Assembly (NCBI GenBank): GCA_943735955.1
Contig: OX030963.1
Coordinates: forward strand, 8,330,179 to 8,394,178
From: Piscicola geometra
Taxonomy: Eukaryota > Annelida > Clitellata > Hirudinida > Piscicolidae
Direction: 5' to 3'
DNA: 64,000 nt
This document shows, piece after piece, positions 1-20,145 of this stretch (position 1 is the stretch's first letter; each line of letters starts with the position of its first letter). Below the pieces are notes generated by a model, which was not told where the DNA came from, ran no database searches, and saw only the letters and a list, made by a program, of their open reading frames with translations. The translations under genes were made by a program, and so were the position numbers.

Positions 1-2680
1 CCTCCACCCTTCATTCCATTTGAATCAACCTCCTCCACCCTTCATTCCATTTGAATCAACCTCCTCCACCCTTCATTCCATTTGAATCAACCTCCTCCAC
101 CCTTCATTCCATTTGAATCAACATCCTCCACCCTTCATTCCATTTGAATCAACCTCCTCCACCCTTCATTCCATTTGAATCAACCTCCTCCACCCTTCAT
201 TCCATTTGAATCAACCTCCTCCACCCTTCATTCCATTTGAATCAACCTCCTCCACCCTTCATTCCATTTGAATCAACCTCCTCCACCCTTCATTCCATTT
301 GAATCAACCTCCTCCACCCTTCATTCCATTTGAATCAACCTCCTCCACCCTTCATTCCATTTGAATCAACCTCCTCCACCCTTCATTCCATTTGAATCAA
401 CCTCCTCCACCCTTCATTCCATTTGAATCAACCTCCTCCACCCTTCATTCCATTTGAATCAACCTCCTCCACCCTTCATTCCATTTGAATCAACCTCCTC
501 CACCCTTCATTCCATTTGAATCAACCTCCTCCACCCTTCATTCCATTTGAATCAACCTCCTCCACCCTTCATTCCATTTGAATCAACCTCCTCCACCCTT
601 CATTCCATTTGAATCAACCTCCTCCACCCTTCATTCCATTTGAATCAACCTCCTCCACCCTTCATTCCATTTGAATCAACCTCCTCCACCCTTCATTCCA
701 TTTGAATCAACCTCCTCCACCCTTCATTCCATTTGAATCAACCTCCTCCACCCTTCATTCCATTTGAATCAACCTCCTCCACCCTTCATTCCATTTGAAT
801 CAACCTCCTCCACCCTTCATTCCATTTGAATCAACCTCCTCCACCCTTCATTCCATTTGAATCAACCTCCTCCACCCTTCATTCCATTTGAATCAACCTC
901 CTCCACCCTTCATTCCATTTGAATCAACCTCCTCCACCCTTCATTCCATTTGAATCAACCTCCTCCACCCTTCATTCCATTTGAATCAACCTCCTCCACC
1001 CTTCATTCCATTTGAATCAACCTCCTCCACCCTTCATTCCATTTGAATCAACCTCCTCCACCCTTCATTCCATTTGAATCAACCTCCTCCACCCTTCATT
1101 CCATTTGAATCAACATCCTCCACCCTTCATTCCATTTGAATCAACCTCCTCCACCCTTCATTCCATTTGAATCAACCTCCTCCACCCTTCATTCCATTTG
1201 AATCAACCTCCTCCACCCTTCATTCCATTTGAATCAACCTCCTCCACCCTTCATTCCATTTGAATCAACCTGCTCCACCCTTCATTCCATTTGAATCAAC
1301 CTCCTCCACCCTTCATTCCATTTGAATCAACCTCCTCCACCCTTCATTCCATTTGAATCAACCTCCTCCACCCTTCATTCCATTTGAATCAACCTCCTCC
1401 ACCCTTCATTCCATTTGAATCAACCTCCTCCACCCTTCATTCCATTTGAATCAACCTCCTCCACCCTTCATTCCATTTGAATCAACCTCCTCCACCCTTC
1501 ATTCCATTTGAATCAACCTCCTCCACCCTTCATTCCATTTGAATCAACCTCCTCCACCCTTCATTCCATTTGAATCAACCTCCTCCACCCTTCATTCCAT
1601 TTGAATCAACCTCCTCCACCCTTCATTCCATTTGAATCAACCTCCTCCACCCTTCATTCCATTTGAATCAACCTCCTCCACCCTTCATTCCATTTGAATC
1701 AACCTCCTCCACCCTTCATTCCATTTGAATCAACCTCCTCCACCCTTCATTCCATTTGAATCAACCTCCTCCACCCTTCATTCCATTTGAATCAACCTCC
1801 TCCACCCTTCATTCCATTTGAATCAACCTCCTCCACCCTTCATTCCATTTGAATCAACCTCCTCCACCCTTCATTCCATTTGAATCAACCTCCTCCACCC
1901 TTCATTCCATTTGAATCAACCTCCTCCACCCTTCATTCCATTTGAATCAACCTCCTCCACCCTTCATTCCATTTGAATCAACCTCCTCCACCCTTCATTC
2001 CATTTGAATCAACCTCCTCCACCCTTCATTCCATTTGAATCAACCTCCTCCACCCTTCATTCCATTTGAATCAACCTCCTCCACCCTTCATTCCATTTGA
2101 ATCAACCTCCTCCACCCTTCATTCCATTTGAATCAACCTCCTCCACCCTTCATTCCATTTGAATCAACCTCCTCCACCCTTCATTCCATTTGAATCAACC
2201 TCCTCCACCCTTCATTCCACTTGAATCAACCTCCTCCACCCTTCATTCCATTTGAATCAACCTCCTCCACCCTTCATTCCATTTGAATCAACCTCCTCCA
2301 CCCTTCATTCCATTTGAATCAACCTCCTCCACCCTTCATTCCACTTGAATCAACCTCCTCCACCCTTCATTCCATTTGAATCAACCTCCTCCACCCTTCA
2401 TTCCATTTGAATCAACCTCCTCCACCCTTCATTCCATTTGAATCAACCTCCTCCACCCTTCATTCCATTTGAATCAACCTCCTCCACCCTTCATTCCATT
2501 TGAATCAACCTCCTCCACCCTTCATTCCATTTGAATCAACCTCCTCCACCCTTCATTCCATTTGAATCAACATCCTCCACCCTTCATTCCATTTGAATCA
2601 ACCTCCTCCACCCTTCATTCCATTTGAATCAACCTCCTCCACCCTTCATTCCATTTGAATCAACCTCCTCCACCCTTCAT
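1..2680. repeat. 31-bp minisatellite, about 86 copies
   Basis: A near-perfect head-to-tail array of a 31-bp unit (CCTCCACCCTTCATTCCATT followed by TGAATCAACCT) fills the window from its first base to about 2680. Variants are rare: a C-to-A change giving AACATCC (for example near 121, 1112 and 2570), TGCTCC near 1271, and CCACTTG near 2219 and 2342. The + strand is pyrimidine-rich. The array lies upstream of the first recognisable GFM1 exon, so it is probably intronic, but the left boundary is outside the window. Confidence 0.97.
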
Positions 2681-2809
2681 TCTCCTCACCACTCACTTTT
2701 CCACTGCTCTTCTTTCCTCCACTATGTTTACTCACCATCCTCTTTCTCTTCATCCACCCACTCATCCTCACCGCACCCAACCACTCAGCATCCTAATCTA
2801 TTTATTTAT

Positions 2810-3870
2810 TTATCACCCACCAACTTATCTTTCCACCCACCCACCTTCCACCACCCACCAGCCTTCCACCACCCACCCACCTTCCACCACCCACCCACCT
2901 TCCACCACCCACCAGCCTTCCACCCACCCACCCACCTTCCACCACCCACCAGCCTTCCACCCACCCACCAGCCTTCCACCCACCCACCAGCCTTCCACCC
3001 ACCCACCAGCCTTCCACCCACCCACCAGCCTTCCACCCACCCACCAGCCTTCCACCCACCCACCAGCCTTCCACCCACCCACCAGTCTTCCACCCACCCA
3101 CCAGCCTTCCACCCACCCACCAGCCTTCCACCCACCCACCAGCCTTCCACCCACCCACCTTCCACCACCCACCTTTCACCTTCCACCACCCACCTTCCAC
3201 CACTCACCAGCCTTCCACCACCCACCTTCCACCACCCACCAGCTTTCCACCCACCCACCTTCCACCACCCACCAGCTTTCCACCCACCCACCTTCCACCA
3301 CCCACCAGCTTTCCACCCACCCACCTTCCACCACCCACCAGCTTTCCACCCACCCACCCACCTTCCACCACCCACCAGCCTTCCACCCACCCACCAGCCT
3401 TCCACCACCCACCAGCCTTCCACCACCCACCAGCCTTCCACCACCCACCAGCCTTCCACCACCCACCAGCCTTCCACCCACCCACCAGCCTTCCACCCAC
3501 CCACCAGCCTTCCACCCACCCACCAGCCTTCCACCCACCCACCAGCCTTCCACCCACCCACCAGCCTTCCACCCACCCACCAGCCTTCCACCCACCCACC
3601 AGCCTTCCACCCACCCACCAGCCTTCCACCCACCCACCAGCCTTCCACCCACCCACCAGCCTTCCACCCACCCACCAGCCTTCCACCCACCCACCTTCCA
3701 CCACCCACCTTTCACCTTCCACCACCCACCTTCCACCACTCACCAGCCTTCCACCACCCACCTTCCACCACCCACCAGCCTTCCACCCACCAGCCTTCCA
3801 CCCACCCACCTTCCATCTTCCACCTTCCACCACCCACCTTCCATCTTCCACCACCCACCTTCCACCAACT
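2810..3870. repeat. 17-bp C-rich minisatellite
   Basis: Dozens of copies of a roughly 17-bp unit (CCAGCCTTCCACCCACC) with shorter variants such as CCACCCACCTTCCA. Because 17 is not a multiple of three, every frame shows the same Pro/His/Ser/Thr (or, in reverse, Gly/Trp/Val) pattern; these are not proteins. The array ends five bases before the exon at 3876, so it supplies the pyrimidine tract of that 3' splice site. Confidence 0.95.
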
Positions 3871-3875
3871 GACAG

Positions 3876-10603
<6,728 letters not shown>

Positions 10604-11255
10604 GCTCTGTGCCTTGTGTATGTGCTTGTATGTGCCTGTTCGTTCTTTTGTGTGTAGGTGTATGGGTTTGAATGTGCTTGTGTGTGTTGTTGTGTGCGTG
10701 TATGTGCTTATGTGTGTTCGTGTGTGCGTGTATGAGCGTGTGGTCTTGTGTGTGATTTATGTGCTTTTGTGTGATTTGTGCCTGTGTGTGCATGCGTGTT
10801 TGGGACACAGATTTTTATTCAATGGTTTCAGTCGGTGGTGAGGTTATGGGGTTCTTTGTTACGGGATTGAGGGGGCTGGGTTGCCGCTGTATGATTTTAA
10901 TTGTATTCATTCTCAATTTAATTTAGGCTTTTATAGTCAAAACCATAGATATCCTACAAACAACAAGTAGTATAGATACGCCATCTGTATTAATCACCAA
11001 TGCAAGAGACGGTTATTCAAATTGTCCAACATAGAAACAAAAGTATACCGTGACTTTGTTTATTTCTGTATCAAAAAGAGCCATATTCTATTTGTAAAAT
11101 TTCTAATTCTAAGATATTCTAATTTTATAATATTAAATATATTTATTATACTTACCAGTTGTTAAAAAAAATACTTATGGTTTATATTTTAATTGTTGGA
11201 TTGAGTTTTATTTCTTGAAATTGGTAACCGAACATTTCAGTCTCAGTCTCTCAGT
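10604..11255. other. GFM1 3' flank with TG-rich stretch
   Basis: Directly after the GFM1 stop there is a TG-rich, imperfect simple repeat (about 10613-10800), probably the start of the 3' UTR. Base composition then drops to AT-rich intergenic DNA. I see no clear AATAAA signal close to the stop and no gene. Confidence 0.6.
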
Positions 11256-12152
11256 CAGGGGCGGCGATCTGTAGAAAATCTTGGGGGGTTCACCCCAGGA
11301 TTAGAATCAAAGAACTGGTATCGGCCAATTCAGTGACAGCGATACTATTTAGTATTGGTTGCTGTATTGCGATTTATTTTTGTATCAACTACTAATATTT
11401 GTATGGCCAACCATTAAAAAATATTCGATACTTAATAAAAAAATATTTTTCTATTGCCACTTTAAGCGATTTGAAGAAAAAAACGATTTTAATAGCTTTT
11501 ATTATTGGTCATCTATATAAATTCAATTACAACTAGCCATCAACCCTACTAATATCAAAACCACCACTCTAAAAATATAACCACGGTCCACGAGTTTGAA
11601 GAAAAATTTAACTTTCTTTTCAAGTTTTTAGTGATTTGAGAAAAAAAAATGAAATTTTGCACTGCGTGCTATAGATTCAATTAATGTTATTATTATGTTT
11701 TTCCATTCATTTACTTTTTTTTCTCAATGATTTTATAACGACTAAAAAAAGTTTCCACAAATCTTTTTACTATTTTGAAAAATCTATTTATCAGTTCTTT
11801 TTCTAAAAAAATAAATTTGCATAACATTAAAATAACTATTTAAAAAATGTGCGCAGATTTGTATCCATATGCCTATGTTCCAATAAAATAGTGAAATTCC
11901 TTTCAATAGTGTCAAACGTAACAATAAATGAATAATAATTAAATTTCCGGACAATCTGTTTTTACAGTCATCATATTATAGAAGTTAATATAAATGTCAA
12001 GTCACTAAAAATTATAATATCAATATAACATAAATATATAGCATAACTAACTAGGTAGACCAGGCATAAATCTGTATTCCTTTTGTTAATGAAACTCTAA
12101 CGATAAATAAACACTTTATTTGGTTAGCCAGTCGAACAGACAGATAAATATA

Positions 12153-12560
12153 CACGCTGGGTCAAAAAAAACATGCCGCTTTATATTTGTATATAACTTT
12201 GGCAAATGTAAAGCGATTTTCTATTTTTTCACAGTTTGACTCAGAAATGAATAAAGAACAAGATTTGAGAAAAATTTATTTTGACCCTTTTAATCTGTAA
12301 TACATTCACCTTGTGAAGTTGAAACAAATGTGAAAATATCGAAATATGTTTGTGTTTTATAATACAGTTTTCGCTATTTTCACACTTGTTTTAGTTTCAC
12401 TAGGTGAAAAGAATGCACATTAAAATAATCTAAATAAATGTTATAACATCTTGTTTTCCATTCATTTCTGAGTCAAATAGTTTAAAAAAATTTCAAATAG
12501 ATTTAAATTTGCCAAATTTATAAACAAATGTACATTGGGAAATTTTTTTGGCCCACTGTG
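12153..12560. mobile_element. Foldback MITE with TA target duplication
   Basis: Left end CACGCTGGGTCAAAAAAAAC and right end (reverse complement) CACAGTGGGCCAAAAAAATT are flanked by TA at 12151-12152 and 12561-12562. The inverted similarity continues inward for roughly 190 bp per arm: GACTCAGAAATGAAT occurs on both arms in opposite orientation, as do the TTTGTGTTTTATAATACAG and tGTGAAAATA blocks. TA duplication and CAC(A/G)(G/C)TGGG termini point to a Tc1/mariner-type MITE. It is nested in the hAT element just downstream of its transposase stop. Confidence 0.82.
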
Positions 12561-12617
12561 TATATTCAGATAACATAGAATATCTTCTCTGTTCTCCTAT
12601 CTTCTCCCCACAGCTCG

Positions 12618-15024
12618 CTAACTCCAATTTCCGAAAAGACCCCTTTGAATGTCTGACGAACTGGCAAATTCTTTTGCTAGCTTTTTTAAATCTATACTGT
12701 CAAGTATATCCTGATGTGCATGACAAACGGCCAGTGAATTCAAGCCAGGCTGTGTCATAGTTGCACGCAACCAAGTCTTAAGACGCCGCAAAGCACTAAA
12801 AGATCTTTCTGCAGTACAGGACGTTGTTGGACAAACAAGCATCAACCTGATCAATCTTTCAACCTGAGGAAAGAGATGTCTGACTTCCGGGATCATAGCT
12901 TGCATTATTTGTTGCACTTGGATAAAGTTCTGTATTCATTCTGGTCTTTAAACATAGCTAACTGTGAACAAAGACTATTTGCATTTAACTCACGATACTG
13001 CTTGCAAATATCATGGTTCACTTCACCAGTTAGCAACATTTTCTCCAGCTGCAAGTATGAACGCAAACCAGGAGAATCTCGATTGAACCTTTCTGTGAGT
13101 TGCATGATTGCAATGTCTATAACAGCGTAATAAGCTGCTCGATAATGTTTCTCTGGTGATGTTGCTACATAAGCTGGGCTCACCCCACAATACTTTTGTG
13201 GCGGCTTTCGCACCCGAAGTACAGCAATCGGCTCGAGATCATATGCCAAAACCACACTGTTGACATCTCTGAAAATGGCGTTAAACTGTTCATCTGATCG
13301 TAGGCGACGCAGTTCTTGCACAACTGAATCAGTCGCTACAACCATTCCACTGACCGTGGCACTTGCTGACTGCAACGACTTGTTTAACTGTTCCAGAAGT
13401 AGAAACACCAAAACAACTACCTTGAGGACCAGTGCAGTAGTGCCCTGTTGAAGGTGATAAAAAAAGGCCTCGAGCCTTCACAGCGTTTTCATCAGCAGTA
13501 CCATTAGAAGCTAATGATTCCAAGCTAACAAGTATTATTTCATAATGTTCAAGCACAGAAGACACTGCAGATACTCTGGTCAGTCATCTTGTAGGACAAA
13601 TAGGTTTTATACTATACTTCTTATTCAGTGGCTCATCAGAAAAGGCAATTATAAGAGACACTAATGCATCACTAAACTGCTTCTTGACCTTTCCTGAACG
13701 ATTGGACAAGGCACCTAACTCTTGGACAAAATGAAGTGAATTGCTCACAAAGGGATTTGCGGCAGCTGTATGCTGGGCAACAAGATTTGCACAGTGTGCA
13801 GAAAAGTGGAAAAACAATGCACGCGGATGCTCACTGCTGATAAAAGCCTGACAACCTTTATATCGGCCGCTCATGTTAGCAGCGCCGTCATAAGTCTGTG
13901 CTCTGAGGTTTTCTATAGGTAGCATAATTCTGATCAGAACATCTTTTACTATAACAGATAATGTTTTTCCGATCGTGTCTGGTGGGCTGAATAAACCAAT
14001 AAACTGTTCATTAACATTTAGAGCTTCATCAACAAAACGAATGCATATCGATTCTTGCTTTAACCTATTGCAGTCATGTGTGCCGTCAACCACAACACCA
14101 AACTGGCATGATTCGGCATTAACAGTGCACACTATGTTTTTAACGATAGAATTAGCTAAAAGCATCAGCATTTCATTTTGGCAGTCATGCGATATGAAAC
14201 TTGTAGTTTGATTTAACCACAACTTTAGTTTATTATGTCTTTCAGCTAGCAAAGCCAGTAATTGATTATAATTGCCATTCTTTTCAATATGCCCTCGAAA
14301 TGGTAAAGCCTGGCGTGCAAGAAAGCGTATAACGGAAAAAAGCTGCGAAAGACAACTACGATTACCTGCTTGCTCAGTGAGCTTTTGCTTGGAAAGCTGT
14401 GCACAAATAGATGGTTTCTTCAATTGTTGAAGTTGGAATACAGCGTGAGAGTGGCATGCTGATTTTTCATGCTTTTCAAATTTTTCAATTGCTTTTTTCC
14501 AGTTAACAAAACCATTGTCTATGAAGGCGTCTTCATTTTGTGTGGTTAATGATAATAAAGACAGGCTTTTAGCTTTTGAACAATGGAAGCATAAAATTTT
14601 GTTTATCTCGGTTACATGGAGCCAATGAAAGCGCTTAAACCATGCCGATTGGAATGTGAGAATTTTCTTTCTCTTTCCAACAAGTATTTCCTGTTTTAAA
14701 AGATGCATTACAGATAATGGCTGATTAGGAGCATCAAAGATAGTATTTTCTTGAATATTTGTAGATGACTGTGTGTTGACTGCTGTAGTTGGACATTCAA
14801 CTTTTTCTGAAGTACTTCTGCCACTTTGATAATTAGATGTTTCTATTGATTTACCCTGTATTCAAACATTAGTAAATATTAAAAAAATTAAAAAAAGTTT
14901 TTTATAGTTATTTCTTACTTACAAAGCTTGAAAACTGATGAACTGAAAGTGTAACCTCGTGTTCGAGTTCAAAGGAATCAGTGCATAAACACCTTTTTTT
15001 AGTTTTGTCAAGATATTTATACAT
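12618..15024 (-). pseudogene. hAT transposase, ZMYM/TTF-zinc-finger type, disabled
   Basis: Exon 1 is 15024-14923 (ATG, 34 codons, donor GTAAGT). A 67-bp intron follows, and exon 2 starts at 14855 after TACAG. The N-terminus has a TTF-like zinc-finger block (WLHVTEINKILCFHCSKAKS), then the DUF4371-type core (QTYDGAANMSGRYKGCQAFI, FHFSAHCANLVAQHT). The hAT dimerisation domain is at 12917-12618 (SCTAERSFSALRRLKTWLRA). Lesions: an in-frame TGA at 13584-13586 where this family normally has Trp after CPTR, a frameshift near 13420 and another near 12910. Product family: cut-and-paste transposase acting at the ends described for 11256-16081. Confidence 0.9.
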
Positions 15025-16081
15025 GATAAAACAGGTAAAACAGTATAAACGAAATTTTAGAAACAATTTAAATCCGTCTGCTTGCAAAAAGTGAACCGGT
15101 CTTTTCGGAAAAGCATCCCTACTTTAATAAAATGTTTTAATCTTTGGAAGTAGTTTGTTCTATTTTTAGATTTAGAAAGCAGTGCATGTCTAAACTATTT
15201 TTAGCAATCAGCTTAGCCTGAAAGTCCCAAGATAGGATGAATCATATATGTATAAATTATACATTGTATAATACATGTATTATATTGGATGAATATTGTG
15301 GTAGCGTCTTTTTTTGCTTCGCGATTCGCAATTATCGAATTGATTTTTTTTTCTTTTTTAATTTTGCTTATTTGAGACAGCTCATAGAGCTTTGTTCCTT
15401 AATAAATTTTTTTTAATGTTTGAAGCCTTTTGAAATTCATCTAAAAAATTGAAAAAGCCGATTCAAGGTGGACCTCAGAATTCCCCAAGATCGTCACCCA
15501 TGCAAAACAAGTAATATAATATGAATGATTTTATTATAAAAGTGTGAATCTGCCTGCTTGCAAAAAATGAACCGATATTTTCTGAAAAGCGTCGTTGAAT
15601 GTCTGCTTGCGAAAATTGAAAAATCAGAAAATTATTTTTATAAAATATAATATCTTAATTTATATCCATAAGTACAAAAAAAATAGGTGAAAGAGTATTT
15701 GAGTAAGCAAATCATAATTTAGCTTCAGGCAGCTATCATAACTACGCCTACACAAAATATATTACTGAAGAAAATTCTGTTTTATGCTATGGTTGACGAT
15801 CATGCTTGTATTAAAATATGAGTTGAGAAATTATTTCATTTGAAAAATTGAGAGTTAAGATGGACCCCAGGACTCCAATAGCATCGCTGCCCATACATAC
15901 TCACAATTTATTACTGCATTAAACAATTTTATTCCATGGTTGACGATTATGATCAAATCAAAATAGAAATAGAAAAAAAATTGTTGAAAAAAGTGGAGGG
16001 ATCCACATTAAGGTGGACGCCCCCACTAAAAAAAAGTGGGGGGGTCCTGACCCCAGGACCCCTCCAGGATCGCCGCCCATG

Positions 16082-18149
16082 CTCTCATTCGATCGTTTCC
16101 AGCTTTAAACAACAACAATACACTGCCGAACTTCAAAAGACTGTGACCAGAGATTTTTTTATATATTCTAAGATATTCAATCTTAGTTAGTGAAGCCCTC
16201 CAAGAGCCTCTCTTGTTGGGAGCTAGGGAGGACTTAGTTTCATTAGTTACTTTTTTCATGTTCATCATTGTTTTAAATAAAATTTATACAGACTCTATCT
16301 TTCATTTGTTTTATTTTATTCAATAAAATGTTTTCATATGGAAACAACTATGACAATCATGGCAAAACAACTATGTATTTTTATTTAAAAGCTGGACTTA
16401 GATAAAAGATCAATCAAATATATATAAATAATTAATATGAAAAATAAAATAATTTAAATTTACACATGGGATATGGTTCATAATTTTCTGAAGAAAAATG
16501 CAGACTCATTCATGGTCTTTTAAAATCTTTTCTTTATTTCTGAATATGACCAACTTTCATTCGTCCTTCATTGAGTCTTTTAGAAATCTTTAAATTTAAA
16601 TTGTAAAAAAGCTCAATAATATTTATAATTAGTAGCTAATTATAATGTTTGAATTTATAAATATGTGAGGAAAAAACTTATGTAATAGATTAATTGATTG
16701 ATTGGGTGAAATTGTGGCTTAATTTAATATTCAAAAAGTTTAAAAATAAAATAAAAAACTACTTAGACAATGATACAAGCATTGTCGTATTTTATGGCTA
16801 ATGAAATACCTGTGAAAAAACTGTTTTTTTTGTCATTACTCAGTAATGATTACTGCAACCTGGAACCGCACATTGATAAGACATGTTAAGATAAGATGAG
16901 TTATTATTATTAATATATTATTATATTTTTTAAAACAATTTATTGTACAAAATAGTTAACAATTAGTTAATAAATCGCAAGAGAAATAATAATTGGAAAA
17001 AAATTGCATAGATGAAAAAGCACTAAGATTGTTCAAAAAATTATTATATATTTTATAAATAGTTTTCATACATTTGGTGAAAAAATATTTTAATATTTTA
17101 AATACATTTTAAACAGCATTTAAATGTTTTATTTATTAGGAATAATTAGACTATTTAACCTATGTTGAACCAGGTTCGCATTTGCCACCTTCAAGTTTTC
17201 ACTACGTATGGTCAAAACTAATTTTAAAAAGTTATGAAATAATAATTATGGTTCACTTTTAACTGTATTCATTACCTAGGAATCTAGTATATGCATACTA
17301 TATGTATTTGCCTAAGAATATTTTATTATTTCAATAATTTTTATTTAAAATACCTTCTTTAAACTCAATCAACCTTTAACCACCTTCTTTAAACCCAATC
17401 AACCCTTAACCACCTTCTTTAAACCCAATCAACCTTTAACCACCTACATTAAACCCTTAACCACCTTCTTTAAACCCAATCAACCCTTCGAAAGTTATTC
17501 ACTTTTTAAACTCCCGAAAATTGAGCGATTTGGCGAATTATTTTCAATGCTTAAGCCAAAAAAATACATAAGAGTTTGACAGGACGACGTCGCGACGTTA
17601 TTTCATTAGAACTTTTTTGATGAGTGTCATTTAATGTTGAAACTTGACAAGATCATGTATTTTTTTAAAAAAGTAGTATTTAAAAAATTCATAATAAAAT
17701 AAAAGATTTTAAACCGTTTATTTTTTACCAAAATAAATAAATCTTTAAAAGCACATAAACTTTATGTTGGAATAAAAAACGAAATTCTACTTATTTTAAA
17801 AAAAATTATTAACAATAAAAAGCGAAAATGAATAAAATTAAAAGAATTATAATTATTTCAATAAAACAACTAAATTTTTATTAACAATAAAAAGCGAGAG
17901 TTATTCAATTATTGTCTTTTTGAAATTTAGAGTTTTAATTCTTTCTAGAATGTCTTTTTGGATTGAACAGTTAATGGTATTTTTTTTAACAATTTCAAAC
18001 TAAAAATGTGTTCAAAGACACTTTTGGCACAATTATTTTTAAAGATGGAGGAAGAAATTCTAAATTCATGAATGATCCTAGTTTTTTCTTTTTTGTTAGA
18101 TTTATTTTCTTTTTAGCAACACTACACACCTTTGAGTAAAAAACCAATG
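16082..18149. other. AT-rich intergenic DNA with short tandem repeat
   Basis: No coding signal found. The only structure seen is a roughly 31-bp tandem repeat at about 17354-17490 (CACCTTCTTTAAACCCAATC AACCCTTAAC, about four copies). Confidence 0.7.
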
Positions 18150-20145
18150 CAGGGCCCGCGCTGGGTCAAAATTTTGTGGGGCCAATTTTTTTTAAAGTCC
18201 CATGTATAAGGCGCACTTACTTATTTTTAAACTCACCCTCAATAAGCTCCTAGTCGGCTTCAAATCAATAAACCCCCCACATAGAGAGTGTCTTCTTCGT
18301 TTTATAATTGTTCTAATTTTTATTTTTATTTGTATAAAGTGAGCGTTAAGTATTTTTTTAAGACAATGAAGAAAACATTAAATTTATTCATTACAAGTTA
18401 ACACGGATTATAGCTATAATTTATAAAGAATCTTTTAGACAAATATAAATGTAATGTTAAAAAACTGGTTTATGCATATTCAAACTGATATAATATATAT
18501 ATTTATAATATTTATCAAGTCAAATTTTATCAAGTTTTGTCTACTGAATCCTCTTTCACACTCTACAGTTGATACTGGCGATAGTAACAATCGTTTGGCA
18601 GCTTCCGCTGATGCTGGATAAGAATTAGAGTTTTTAATGGCCAAATTAGTTGTAGATTTTATGTCAGTGACTGACTTTTTACCTGAGCTATGGCTGGCTC
18701 GAGTGAAGTTGGCGAAGCTGAATAGTTCAGGTTGTGAGCTCTCGATACCAACAGCCTCTAGGTACTTAGATACTCTTTCTATGTCTGAGTGTATTTCGGA
18801 AACTGAAATACTAAGATCAAAAAAATTGTTCATTGCTGTTAATACAGACCCATCCTCGTCTGAAAACCAACTATTGAGGTTTTTTATCATGCTTTCAACA
18901 AACTTTCCGCATACAGGCTCAGCTTCAGTCCTCAGTTTCACACTGTCTCGAATAGTGTGACCTTCATAATCAAAAAGACACAGACCAAATTCATCAGGCT
19001 TTGGAATGTCAGATATAAGCTTTAAAAACTTCTGCATCGTGGGGCCTGACTTAGTTTTTTACATGTACTCCAAAGTCTGAACAGTTGCTGTTAAAAAGGG
19101 TGCAATCTCAGAATAAGTCGAGTCCTTCTTTTGGTACATTTTGGACAATATAGAAATAGGCTTGAGCACATCACACAAAAAGTGAGCAATGTACAAAAAC
19201 TTGAAGGTTGTTATTGGTTTATAAAGACTTAAAGATTTTCCTGATATTCTTCAAAAGTCAACCCTAGGGATGTGACACCTTGTTCTATGCAATGAGCATT
19301 TAAAGCAGGAATCCCAGAACTAGCGAGATTCTGCTTAGCAGCAAAGTATACACCTTTGAGTGCTGCAGTTATCGCTGCTTCATTCTTGCCAAAGGCCACT
19401 TCACAGGCAGAAACCATGAACACTGATTGCTTGCTGGCGCTGACAGCATTAGTGTGGTCTAGGATTATTAAAAAAGTGAACGCAGGTAATTTTCATTTTA
19501 AATTCTTCTAATGAAGAAATAATTGAGCTAAATTATGCAATTTTATTAACAGTTACCTTTAGAACTCGCATGTCTCAACACTGAGTTTTTATTAATATTA
19601 CTACATCCAAAAGTAAAAGAGTTTTTATTTTGAACCTTCATACATAGATCACAGTACATTACATTTTTCATATTGTCAAAGCGGAGCCAATTGTTATTAA
19701 TTTTCCATGTCTGCTGGAATGCTCTGTTTTTTTCTTTTTGGCTTGACTCTTTTCTATCCTGAGAACCACTTGAGGAAGACATTTGACAGATTTCTTAGTA
19801 ATAGTTTTTTTAATATCTCTTTAATTTCACGCGACTTTAATGACCTAACGGTATTACAAAGTATGCTATACAACACGTATTATATAGATTGACAGAAGCT
19901 TATATAGATTGATATAGTCTGCACGCGAATGACCGGATTTAAAACACGAGGCTAATTTTGATTGGCTCAACTTTTCAATAATAACTTCTTCTCGCGACAT
20001 TCTATTAGACAAAGAAACATCTAAAAAATTTCACAATAAAAAAAACGAAAATAAAATTTTGGAGAAAAAATCATTGGGGCCAATCAGGATTCTTTCGGGC
20101 CAATTTTGAAAAAGTAGGGCCATTGGCCCCGGTGGCCCTCGACTG
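18150..20145 (-). mobile_element. ZNF862-like hAT remnant
   Basis: Starts near CAGGGCCCGCGCTGGGTCA (18150) and ends near GGGCCATTGGCCCC...GACTG (20145), with GGGGCCAATTTT/GGGCCAATTTTG repeats inside both ends in opposite orientation. Flanks share only CAATG, so the duplication is not convincing. The gene inside is internally deleted. Confidence 0.72.
18480..19782 (-). pseudogene. hAT transposase remnant, ZNF862-like
   Basis: ATG at 19782. First exon 19782-19555 carries a zinc-finger-like block (MYCDLCMKVQNKNSFTFGCS, then RHASS). A donor GTAACTG and an acceptor CCTAG near 19462 keep frame into a second piece (SACEVAFGKNEAAITAALKG). The central catalytic region is missing. A third piece (from about 19200 to 18480, with a stop near 19060) ends in the dimerisation motif (STVECERGFSRQNLIKFD). 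I infer an internally deleted, non-autonomous copy. Confidence 0.8.

Larger units (their letters stand above)
11256..16081 (-). mobile_element. Complete ZMYM-like hAT DNA transposon
   Basis: Left end CAGGGGCGGCGATC (from 11256) and right end GATCGCCGCCCATG (to 16081) are terminal inverted repeats. They are flanked by CTCTCAGT (11248-11255) and CTCTCATT (16082-16089), an 8-bp target duplication with one mismatch, as expected for hAT. The single gene inside runs leftward (15024 to 12618). Two further terminus-like segments occur near 15470-15500 and 15855-15895. A foldback MITE lies at 12153-12560. The transposase has several disabling changes, so this copy is no longer active. Confidence 0.9.

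Noticed and set aside
1..2680. Regularly repeated 31-bp unit, CRISPR-like at first glance
   Set aside because: Units are directly adjacent with no unique spacers, and the rest of the window is animal nuclear DNA.
13584..13586. In-frame TGA at a conserved tryptophan of the hAT transposase, possible codon reassignment
   Set aside because: Host genes here use TGA as a stop (47405-47407) and the same transposase also has frameshifts, so this is simple decay.
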